Source of the DNA: an uncultured Eubacteriales bacterium
GTDB lineage: Bacteria; Bacillota; Clostridia; Oscillospirales; CAG-272
Assembly: GCA_934481325.1 (NCBI GenBank)
Contig: CAKSPL010000071.1
Location: 1-6,576, forward strand
Direction of reading: 5' to 3'
DNA: 6,576 nt
Below are positions 1-5,491 of this stretch, one piece after another. The translations under genes were made by a program, and so were the position numbers. A model generated the notes under the pieces. That model made no database searches, was not told the origin of the DNA, and was given only the letters and a program-made list of their open reading frames with translations. Within the stretch, counting starts at the first letter, position 1. Each line of letters opens with the position of its first letter.

Positions 1-231
1 GTGGAGGAATGTAACCCTTACACCGGGGAATGGCGGGAACGCAAGCGCAAATTCTTCCGGTATAAAGGGAAAATATGCACCAATCTGTGCTTGACGCTTG
101 CTCCCTCGGAGTCCGTGTTCTTTTACGCAACCAAAGCCCCGCTGACCGAGGAGGAAGCCGCCGCCACGGAGGAGATTGCGTCCATTGACCATCTGCGCGG
201 GGAACACGCCGCACTGATGAGCGAATTCTGA
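1..231 (+). CDS. 3' end of an unrecognised protein gene (partial)
   Basis: An open frame runs from the first base to a TGA at 229-231 and gives 76 residues. The first codon is GTG, but there is no upstream sequence in which to see a ribosome binding site, so this is most likely the C-terminal piece of a longer protein. What is visible is a basic, aromatic stretch (WRERKRKFFRYKGK, about residues 11-24), a short hydrophobic segment with two cysteines (ICTNLCLTLA), then an acidic, alanine-rich tail likely to be helical (LTEEEAAATEEIAS) ending in MSEF. I see no signal peptide, membrane span or catalytic motif, and I do not recognise the family. The gene converges on the decarboxylase gene and is followed 16 bp later by a strong intrinsic terminator, which supports this frame and stop as the real end of a plus-strand unit. 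Function unknown. Confidence 0.6.
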   Translation: MEECNPYTGEWRERKRKFFRYKGKICTNLCLTLAPSESVFFYATKAPLTEEEAAATEEIASIDHLRGEHAALMSEF

Positions 232-246
232 AAAACGAATAACGCC

Positions 247-294
247 AACGGCGATGCCGAAGCCCGATACGGGTTTTCGGCATCGCCGTTTTTT
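247..294 (+). terminator. Rho-independent terminator of the plus-strand gene
   Basis: A perfect 15-bp stem is formed by 247-261 (AACGGCGATGCCGAA) and 276-290. The loop is itself partly paired (CCCG 263-266 with CGGG 270-273). A run of six T at 289-294 follows on the plus strand. It starts 16 bp after the stop of the gene ending at 231. Read on the minus strand the same hairpin is followed by GGCGTTATTCG rather than a T-run, so it is at best a weak terminator for the convergent decarboxylase gene; no better minus-strand terminator is visible between 295 and 360. Confidence 0.93.
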
Positions 295-360
295 GATGGT
301 GAGATTTCAATGTTTTTCGATTGACTCGGATATCGCGGAACAGCACGCCGCACGGAGCGG

Positions 361-1698
361 TTATTCTGCCACTACGGAAACGGTTTGGATACCGTAGTGT
401 CGGAACAGTTCCAGTCGTTCCCGGTCGATCACCTCGCCGGAAACCGCAATCGGAATTGCGGGGGGGCAGGAGACCGTGGGCGTGGCGCAGATTCTGCCAA
501 GGGCGTTTTCCGCCGCCACAATTTCGGCAGGGGCAAAGATTGCCTGCCGCACGGTCATTGCAATGCGGGCGGGGGGCAGGGAAAAGACAAACGGCTTACG
601 GGCGGGGCTCCTGTTTTTCCCCAATACCGCGAGGAGCTTCTGCAATTCGGCGGCTTTGGTTTCGGCGGAGGGCATCAGCACGAGAAAGTCGTTGTCGGCA
701 TATTCACATTCAATGTTTTCCCAGCTTAATTGGGCGGCAAGCTCCCGACCGGGGAAATCTTCCGTGGCAAGAATTGTCAGCTTCATCGGTTCCCCGGACA
801 AGGAGGTTTTCCATCCGTTTTCGGTCAGCAAAAGGCGGGTTTTTGCCACCCGTTCCGTCCCTTTTCTCAGCTTGGCGCGAAAGTCCCCGCCAAGCGTACG
901 GTTGCACAGATCCAGCGAACAAAGCGTGAGATACGAGGGGCTGGTGGAGCCGAACAGTGCCATCGCGGATTTTGCGTTTTGCAAAAATTCCGGCGGTGCG
1001 TTTTTTCCGATATGCAGATACGCACCTCCCGTCAGCACAGGCAGGGTTTTATGTGCGGAATCACAGCAAAGGTCGGCACCTGCGTCCAGCGGGTGCAGAT
1101 CCTCAGTCAGAAATTTCAGATACGCGCCGTGCGCGTTATCTACCAAAAGCGGCACGCCGTAACGGTGGCAGACCTCGGCAATTTCTCCCACGGGCAAAAG
1201 CCCCCCGAGATAGTCCGGAGAGGTAATATATACCGCAACGGGGTAAGTTTCGGCACTTTTCAGCGCGGCTTCCACATCGTTTGCGGTCAGGGGGCAGCTG
1301 CAAAGGGAATCCGATGCTTTTGGGGTCATCCACGCCACATCCAGGTCACAGAGTGCCAGCGCGTAAAGAAACGACTTGTGGGCATTGCGCGCGGCAAGCA
1401 CGGTTTTGCGCCCATCTTTTTTTGCGGCGGTTGCCGCCAGATACAGCATTGCACGGATACACTGACTGGAACCTTCGGTGGAATAGAGCGTTGCACCGGA
1501 GCCGAACAGCCCGGCGGCATTTTGCTCGCTTTCCCGGATGATTCCGTTTGCCGCATACAGCTCGTCCGCCCCTTCGATTTCGGTGATATCCCAGCTTTCC
1601 ATCCCGAGAAATCGCCTGCCCTTATGCCCGGGCATATGAAAACGGGTCGGGTTTTTGGCGGCGTAAGCACGCACAAAATCAAATATGGGGGTATTCAT
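361..1698 (-). CDS. Orn/Lys/Arg decarboxylase-family PLP enzyme (short, YaaO/SpeA-like)
   Basis: A 445-residue protein of the PLP-dependent (fold type I) ornithine/lysine/arginine decarboxylase family; it probably removes CO2 from a basic amino acid to make a diamine or agmatine in the cytoplasm. Family signatures occur in order: HMPGHKG (21-27), the block around residues 69-80 (ATLYSTEGSSQC) that usually contacts the PLP phosphate, DNAHGAY (187-193; Asp187 is expected to bind the pyridine nitrogen and His190 to stack on the ring), SAHKTLP (214-220; Lys217 is the expected Schiff-base lysine), STSPSYLT (251-258), and the C-terminal CPPAIPIAVSGE (411-422). The N-terminus begins directly at the family core, so the wing domain of the large inducible enterobacterial decarboxylases is absent; the length resembles Bacillus YaaO and SpeA, slightly shorter. 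Where relatives usually have DEAHGAH, this one has DNAHGAY. ATG at 1698 has GGAG 7 nt upstream (1706-1709), inside the end of scfB; the gap to the scfB stop is 1 nt, so translational coupling is likely. Substrate (Lys, Arg or Orn) cannot be told from the sequence. Confidence 0.9.
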   Translation of the reverse strand: MNTPIFDFVRAYAAKNPTRFHMPGHKGRRFLGMESWDITEIEGADELYAANGIIRESEQNAAGLFGSGATLYSTEGSSQCIRAMLYLAATAAKKDGRKTVLAARNAHKSFLYALALCDLDVAWMTPKASDSLCSCPLTANDVEAALKSAETYPVAVYITSPDYLGGLLPVGEIAEVCHRYGVPLLVDNAHGAYLKFLTEDLHPLDAGADLCCDSAHKTLPVLTGGAYLHIGKNAPPEFLQNAKSAMALFGSTSPSYLTLCSLDLCNRTLGGDFRAKLRKGTERVAKTRLLLTENGWKTSLSGEPMKLTILATEDFPGRELAAQLSWENIECEYADNDFLVLMPSAETKAAELQKLLAVLGKNRSPARKPFVFSLPPARIAMTVRQAIFAPAEIVAAENALGRICATPTVSCPPAIPIAVSGEVIDRERLELFRHYGIQTVSVVAE

Positions 1699-1699
1699 C

Positions 1700-3079
1700 T
1701 TATTTCTCCGATTTTTCCGCCACCTTCATCATAATGGCGCACTCAATCCGCTTTTTGAACAGCTCACAGCCCGGTGCATACACACCGCGGATGGAGCCGG
1801 ACGCGTGAAAGGCGTTGGCGGCGCACCCGCCGGAGCAGTAGAGCTTTGCCCAGCAGTCGGCACATTCGGGGCGGGCGTAGGCATTGCAGGAGCGGAATTC
1901 CTCCCGCAGTGCCTCGTTGGTCACGCCGTGCCAGATATCGCCCAGCCTATAATTGTCTTCCCCTACAAACTGGTGGCAGGGGTAGAGATCACCCCACGGG
2001 GTTACCGCCATATATTCGGTGCCTGAGCCGCACCCCGAAATGCGCTTGTAAATACAGGGGCCTGCCGTCAGATCAATCATATAGTGATAGAAGGTAAACC
2101 CTTTGCCTTCCTTTTCCCGGCGGAGCATTTCCTTGGCAAGAATTTCGTACTGTTCCTTTACAATCTCAATGTCGGCGGGGGTCAGTGCCATCGGGTCGTC
2201 CGGGGCTGCAACCACCGGCTCCATACTCAGCTCCGTAAAGCCGAGGTCTGCCATATGCAGTACATCCTTGGTGAAATCCGGGTTGCGGTGGGTAAAGGTG
2301 CCACGCATATAGTAGCTTTTGCCGCCTCTTGCCGCCACCATTTTTTGAAATTTCGGAACGATTTTGTCATAGCTTCCGTGTCCGGCAAGGTCTACCCGCG
2401 TGGCATCGTGAATCTCCTTGCGCCCGTCAAGGCTCAGCACCACATTGCTCATTTCGCGGTTGCAGAAATCAATCACCTCGTCGTCAATCAGCACGCCGTT
2501 GGTGGTCAGCGTAAAGCGGAAGTTTTTGCCGTGCTCCTTTTCCACCGAGCGGGCGTAAGCAACCGTTTCCTTTACCACATCCCAGTTCATCAGCGGCTCT
2601 CCGCCGAAAAAGTCCACCTCCAGGTTTCGGCGCGTGCCGGAATTTTCAATCAGAAAATCAATCGCCCGTTTGCTCACTTCCATCGGCATCAGTGCCCGCT
2701 CCCCGTGATATTTGCCCTGACTTGCAAAGCAATAGGAGCAGTTCAGGTTGCAGGTGTGCGCCACGTGAAGGCACAGAGCCTTGATTACGTTGCCGGAGCG
2801 TGCTTTGAAGGTGCCTGCCATATCCCGATAGGTGTCGGGCGTGAAAAGCTGCCCCGATTTTTCCAGAGCCGCAATGTCATCGTAACATTCTTCCAGCTCT
2901 TCTCCGGTCACATCCGGGCGTCCGCCGTATTTTTTCAACAGCTCTGCCACCAGTGCTTCGCGCTCCGTATTCCGGTAGGCGGCAATCATATCGTATGCCA
3001 CGTCGTCCACCGTGTGAACCGCACCGGAGCAGGTGTCAAGCACGATATTGTATCCGTTCAGTTTGTATTGATGAACCAT
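1700..3079 (-). CDS. scfB: SCIFF peptide maturase, radical SAM/SPASM (thioether-forming)
   Basis: A 459-residue radical SAM enzyme that installs a thioether cross-link in the SCIFF precursor encoded just upstream (ranthipeptide class; characterised relatives are CteB and Tte1186). Residues 1-85 begin MVHQYKLNGYNIVLDTCSG, typical of this maturase family, and form the precursor-recognition (RRE, PqqD-like) region. The radical SAM cluster motif is C110-x3-C114-x2-C117 (CNLNCSYC), followed by GGEP at 159-162, expected to contact SAM. The C-terminal SPASM region has C342, C350-x12-G-x4-C368, then C406-x2-C409-x5-C415-x3-C419-x18-C438, enough for two auxiliary 4Fe-4S clusters. No key cysteine is missing and the length is normal. 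The frame is open to an ATG at 3124, but that start lies inside a hairpin and would add 15 residues foreign to the family. ATG at 3079 has AAAAGGAG (3086-3093) 6 nt upstream and is chosen. The maturase lies 66 nt after scfA and abuts the decarboxylase gene. Confidence 0.95.
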   Translation of the reverse strand: MVHQYKLNGYNIVLDTCSGAVHTVDDVAYDMIAAYRNTEREALVAELLKKYGGRPDVTGEELEECYDDIAALEKSGQLFTPDTYRDMAGTFKARSGNVIKALCLHVAHTCNLNCSYCFASQGKYHGERALMPMEVSKRAIDFLIENSGTRRNLEVDFFGGEPLMNWDVVKETVAYARSVEKEHGKNFRFTLTTNGVLIDDEVIDFCNREMSNVVLSLDGRKEIHDATRVDLAGHGSYDKIVPKFQKMVAARGGKSYYMRGTFTHRNPDFTKDVLHMADLGFTELSMEPVVAAPDDPMALTPADIEIVKEQYEILAKEMLRREKEGKGFTFYHYMIDLTAGPCIYKRISGCGSGTEYMAVTPWGDLYPCHQFVGEDNYRLGDIWHGVTNEALREEFRSCNAYARPECADCWAKLYCSGGCAANAFHASGSIRGVYAPGCELFKKRIECAIMMKVAEKSEK

Positions 3080-3085
3080 AGGATT

Positions 3086-3093
3086 CTCCTTTT
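3086..3093 (-). promoter_or_regulatory. Shine-Dalgarno site fixing the scfB start
   Basis: AAAAGGAG on the minus strand ends 6 nt before the ATG at 3079. It decides between that start and the in-frame ATG at 3124, which has no such site and is buried in a stem. Confidence 0.85.
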
Positions 3094-3099
3094 GCGATG

Positions 3100-3127
3100 A
3101 AAAAGTGCCGTCCTGAGACGGCACTTT
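3100..3127 (-). terminator. Intercistronic terminator/attenuator between scfA and scfB
   Basis: An 11-bp perfect stem (3102-3112 with 3117-3127; AAAGTGCCGTC and its complement) closes a 4-nt loop. On the minus strand it is followed by five T (complement of 3100-3104, partly overlapping the stem). It begins 18 nt after the scfA stop and ends 20 nt before the scfB start. This has the form of an intrinsic terminator, but the T-run is short and no separate promoter is visible for scfB in the 66-nt gap. The inference is a leaky terminator or 3'-end stabiliser that makes scfA message abundant and lets a fraction of polymerases continue into scfB and the decarboxylase. Confidence 0.8.
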
Positions 3128-3145
3128 CAGCGGTATTTCTCAGTC

Positions 3146-3298
3146 TTACTTCTCTTCGGACTTGTTCTCGCAGGACTGATTGGCAACGCCACAGCTGGTT
3201 TTGCAGGCAGACTGGCAGGAGGTCTGGCATTCGCCACAACCGCCGTTTACCACACTCTTGCAAAGATTTCTGGTTTCCAGAGTTTCAATTCTTTTCAT
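3146..3298 (-). CDS. scfA: SCIFF ranthipeptide precursor (six-cysteine peptide)
   Basis: A 50-residue cysteine-rich peptide beginning MKRIETLETRNLCKSV and ending SCENKSEEK. Residues 21-37 (CGECQTSCQSACKTSCG) and C43 give the diagnostic SCIFF spacing C21-x2-C24-x3-C28-x3-C32-x3-C36-x6-C43. Family knowledge: this peptide is the substrate of the adjacent radical SAM maturase, which links a Cys sulfur to a side-chain carbon of a residue a few positions away; SCIFF peptides have been linked to quorum sensing in solventogenic clostridia. The leader is residues 1-20. Two oddities: an extra cysteine at position 13 in the leader makes seven, and position 37, right after C36, is Gly where characterised homologues are recalled to have the acceptor Thr. 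ATG at 3298 has GGAG (3307-3310) 8 nt upstream and a strong promoter about 50 bp upstream. The gene is small enough to be missed by automatic calling. Confidence 0.95.
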   Translation of the reverse strand: MKRIETLETRNLCKSVVNGGCGECQTSCQSACKTSCGVANQSCENKSEEK

Positions 3299-3306
3299 AA
3301 CTACAT

Positions 3307-3310
3307 CTCC
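3307..3310 (-). promoter_or_regulatory. Shine-Dalgarno site of scfA
   Basis: GGAG on the minus strand, 8 nt before the ATG at 3298. An ATG-TAG pair directly after the GGAG (3301-3306) is too close to it to serve as a start. Confidence 0.75.
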
Positions 3311-3346
3311 GTTTCTAAAACTCATCGGTTATTAAACTACTGAAAT

Positions 3347-3375
3347 ATTATAACATACATTTTTTTTGCTGTCAA
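3347..3375 (-). promoter_or_regulatory. Near-ideal vegetative promoter of the scfA-scfB operon
   Basis: Minus strand: TTGACA (3370-3375), a 17-bp spacer containing an A8 tract, and TATAAT (3347-3352) preceded by TGT, which makes an extended -10. Both hexamers match the sigma-70/sigma-A consensus exactly. Predicted transcription start is about 3340, giving a leader of roughly 42 nt before the scfA ATG. No clear operator or riboswitch is visible in that leader. The -35 lies only 24 bp past the proS stop. Confidence 0.92.
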
Positions 3376-3398
3376 CCCCTTTTGTAGAGGAGAGAAGA

Positions 3399-5141
3399 TT
3401 ATTTCTTTCTTGCGGGGATTTTGCTTTCAATCCCGGCAATCATCTCGGCAATTTTTGCTTTTGCCTCGCCTGCCGCCGCCTCCGGTGCCGCGTCAAAGGT
3501 AAAGGACTTGTCCCGCGCGGTCAGCTCTACGGCACCGCGTTCCAGCGTGCGGGGGCTGACAATCATCCGAAGCGGCACACCCAGCAGGTCCGCGTCCGAG
3601 AACATCACGCCCGCGCTGATATTGCGGTCGTCATAGATGACCTCCACGCCAAGTTCCTTCAGCTCCCCGTAAATTCTGTCCGCCGTCTCGCGCACGCCGG
3701 GGTCGTCCACGCGCAGGGCGCACAGATGTACCTGCCACGGTGCAATGGTCATCGGCCAAATGGGGCCGTACTGGTCACGGCTGACCTGACACACGGAAGC
3801 CACAAGCCGCCCTACGCCGATGCCGTAACAGCCCATAATGGGGTATTGCAGAACCCCGTTCTGATCGAGATACTGCATATTCATACTCTTGGTGTATTTG
3901 GTGCCGAGCTGGAAGATGTTGCCCACCTCAATGCCGCGCTTGATGGTGATGGAGTGCTTGCCGCATACCGGGCAAACGCCGCCTTCGGTTGCCTTTGCCA
4001 CGCTGACATATTCCACGTTGCCGATATCGCGCGCCAGGTTCAGCCCCTTGTAGTGATAGTTCTCCTGATTTGCGCCGGCAACCAGAGCACCGATACCGCG
4101 AAGCGATTCATCATAAACCACCGTTACGCCCTCCGGCAGGCCCATCGGGCCGATAAAGCCGGGGTGCAGTCCCATTTCCTCGGTCACGGTAGCGGCATGA
4201 ACCTCACCGCCCACCACGTTGCGTAATTTGGTTTCGTTTACTTCCAAATCGCCGCGGATAAAGACAATCACCAGCGCGTCGTCTGCGTTCTTCTGATACA
4301 GCACCGCCTTGCAGGATGCCTTTGCCGGGGCGTGCAGGAAGTGGCAGACCTCCTCAATGGTTTTCTGATGCGGGGTTTCCACCAATTCCAACGGCTCCGC
4401 CGGGGTTTCTTCGTTCTTTACGATGCAGTCGGCAACCTCCATATTGGAGCGGTAGCCACATTCGGGGCAAAGGACAATCGTATCCTCGCCGATGTCGGTC
4501 AGCAGCATAAATTCGTGCGAAACTCTGCCACCCATCATTCCGGAGTCGGATTTCACCGCTACGACCTCCGGCACGCCGCAACGGGCAAAAATGCGCTCGT
4601 AGGCGTGATAGCAGATGTCGTAGTACCGTTCCAAATCCTCTTGAGAGGTGTGGAAGGAGTAGGCGTCCTTCATCGTGAACTCGCGGGTGCGGATCAGCCC
4701 CCCGCGGGAGCGGGGTTCATCGCGGAATTTGGTCTGAATCTGATAAATCATAAAGGGGTATTTGGTGTAGCTCTGTGCCGCGTCACGGGCAAGCTGAACC
4801 GCCGCCTCCTCGTGCGTCATACCCAGCACCATATCAATGCCGTTGCGGTCCTTGAAGCGGAGCAATTCCGACCCCACGCTCTCAAATCGCCCGGATTCCT
4901 GCCAAAGGGTAGCGGGCATCACAACCGGGAACATAACCTCCTGCCCGTCAATGCGGTCCATTTCCTCGCGCATAATGGCTTCGATTTTTTTGGTAATCCG
5001 TTTTGCCGGCATAAAGAGCGAAAAAACGCCCGTACCGACCGATTTGATGTAGCCGCCGCGCACCATCAGTGCCTGGCTTTCCACCACGCAGTCGGAGGGG
5101 GCTTTTTTGAAGCGTTCGCCCAGCAATGCAGTAAGTTTCAT
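3399..5141 (-). CDS. proS: Prolyl-tRNA synthetase (bacterial type with editing domain)
   Basis: A 580-residue class II aminoacyl-tRNA synthetase that charges tRNA-Pro with proline using ATP in the cytoplasm. The N-terminal catalytic core includes the ProRS segment GMTHEEA (107-113; Thr109 and Glu111 in the proline pocket), motif 2 from FRDEPRSRGG to TREFTMKDAYSF (139-163), and motif 3 YGIGVGR (439-445). Between motifs 2 and 3, roughly 240-385, lies the INS editing domain that clears Ala-tRNA-Pro; a lysine in the expected neighbourhood is K278 (SCKAVLYQ). The domain is flanked by CPEC (225-228) and CPVC (390-393), possible metal-binding pairs often seen in ProRS of this type. The anticodon-binding domain occupies about 465-570. 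The length is normal for the family. Three ATG codons stand in tandem (5147, 5144, 5141); the last has GGAGG at a 6-nt spacing, whereas the first touches it, so 5141 is chosen. No terminator follows the gene, so read-through into scfA is plausible. Confidence 0.97.
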   Translation of the reverse strand: MKLTALLGERFKKAPSDCVVESQALMVRGGYIKSVGTGVFSLFMPAKRITKKIEAIMREEMDRIDGQEVMFPVVMPATLWQESGRFESVGSELLRFKDRNGIDMVLGMTHEEAAVQLARDAAQSYTKYPFMIYQIQTKFRDEPRSRGGLIRTREFTMKDAYSFHTSQEDLERYYDICYHAYERIFARCGVPEVVAVKSDSGMMGGRVSHEFMLLTDIGEDTIVLCPECGYRSNMEVADCIVKNEETPAEPLELVETPHQKTIEEVCHFLHAPAKASCKAVLYQKNADDALVIVFIRGDLEVNETKLRNVVGGEVHAATVTEEMGLHPGFIGPMGLPEGVTVVYDESLRGIGALVAGANQENYHYKGLNLARDIGNVEYVSVAKATEGGVCPVCGKHSITIKRGIEVGNIFQLGTKYTKSMNMQYLDQNGVLQYPIMGCYGIGVGRLVASVCQVSRDQYGPIWPMTIAPWQVHLCALRVDDPGVRETADRIYGELKELGVEVIYDDRNISAGVMFSDADLLGVPLRMIVSPRTLERGAVELTARDKSFTFDAAPEAAAGEAKAKIAEMIAGIESKIPARKK

Positions 5142-5147
5142 CATCAT

Positions 5148-5152
5148 CCTCC
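5148..5152 (-). promoter_or_regulatory. Shine-Dalgarno site fixing the proS start
   Basis: GGAGG on the minus strand, immediately followed by ATG-ATG-ATG. Spacing (6 nt) favours the third ATG, at 5141. The in-frame region further upstream (to 5186) lies in the leader and has no binding site. Confidence 0.8.
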
Positions 5153-5176
5153 GAAAAATATAACAATAATAAACAT

Positions 5177-5205
5177 AATATAGCACAATCCGTCGCGCTT
5201 GTCAA
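5177..5205 (-). promoter_or_regulatory. Promoter of proS
   Basis: Minus strand: TTGACA (5200-5205), 17-bp spacer, TATATT (5177-5182) preceded by TGC, an extended -10. The predicted start is near 5170, leaving about 29 nt of leader, far too short for a T-box, so proS here is not expected to be controlled by uncharged tRNA through a leader RNA. The -35 begins 11 bp after the T-run of the preceding terminator. Confidence 0.87.
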
Positions 5206-5216
5206 GAAGTCGCGGC

Positions 5217-5256
5217 AAAAAAGAAGCCCGCGCCGCCCGAGAGGGCGGCGCGGGCT
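5217..5256 (-). terminator. Intrinsic terminator, probably of the GH36 gene
   Basis: A perfect 14-bp, almost all-GC stem (5225-5238 with 5243-5256; GCCCGCGCCGCCC core) with a 4-nt loop at 5239-5242. On the minus strand it is followed by TTC and then six T (complement of 5217-5222). The only minus-strand gene upstream is the GH36 gene ending at 5492, so its transcript would carry a 3' UTR of about 270 nt consisting mostly of the 22-bp repeats. Confidence 0.92.
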
Positions 5257-5257
5257 G

Positions 5258-5477
5258 GTGCCGCGGCGACGCAGGTTGGTGTCCGCGGACGGCGCGATTC
5301 GTGCTTGCGGACGACGCAGTTTGTGCCGCAGCCAATGCGATGTGGTGTTCGCGGGTGGCGCGGCTCGTGTTCGTGGTCGGCGCGGTTCGTGCCACGGTCG
5401 ATGCAGGTTGGTGTCCGCGGGTGGGCGCGGGTTGATGCCTGTGGACGGGCGGCTCGTACCTGTGAATGGTGCGCCCT
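5258..5477. repeat. Degenerate 22-bp tandem repeat, ten units, with 66-bp super-period
   Basis: Ten head-to-tail units can be read by eye on the plus strand, starting at 5258, 5279, 5301, 5323, 5345, 5367, 5389, 5411, 5434 and 5456. Seven are 22 bp as aligned in the middle of the array, the first is 21 and the eighth 23. Most start with GTG, then a YCYGCGG-like block around a CCGCGG dyad, then a GGCGCGG-like block and TTC or TTG. Units 1, 4 and 7 resemble each other (GTGCC at the start, ATGC or ACGC inside) and differ from 2, 3, 5, 6 and 8, so a three-unit, 66-bp pattern is superimposed. An 18-bp identity (GCAGGTTGGTGTCCGCGG) recurs at 5271-5288 and 5403-5420, 132 bp apart. Differences between units are largely C/T and A/G changes. 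No spacers separate units, so it is not a CRISPR array. Open frames through it exist in several phases but lack binding sites and are judged non-coding. Confidence 0.85.
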
Positions 5478-5491
5478 GTGCCGGCAAGGAC

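Noticed and set aside
730..1734. Long plus-strand open frames opposite the decarboxylase, scfB and proS (for example 730-1734, 2084-3100, 3366-4226, 4332-5183)
   Set aside because: They lie wholly antisense to confidently identified genes, have no recognisable domains or binding sites, and are explained by the GC-rich codon use of the real genes.
3080..3124. Longer N-terminus for the maturase from the ATG at 3124
   Set aside because: The extra 15 residues come from the hairpin region and do not resemble the family; the ATG at 3079 has a strong, well-spaced binding site.
3036..3263. Cys-containing 75-codon open frame on the minus strand overlapping scfA
   Set aside because: It is out of frame with scfA, overlaps the scfB start and the hairpin, has no ribosome binding site, and the SCIFF reading of the same DNA is unmistakable.
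3301..3306. Minimal ATG-TAG upstream frame in the scfA leader
   Set aside because: It follows the GGAG with no spacing, so it is unlikely to be initiated; probably chance.
5142..5170. T-box or other riboswitch upstream of proS
   Set aside because: The predicted leader is only about 29 nt and has no room for such a structure.
5142..5186. Longer N-terminus for ProRS from upstream starts
   Set aside because: That stretch overlaps the -10 element and leader; GGAGG sits at the right distance only for the ATG at 5141.
5258..5477. CRISPR array
   Set aside because: Units are directly adjacent and degenerate, with no unique spacers, and no cas genes are present in the window.
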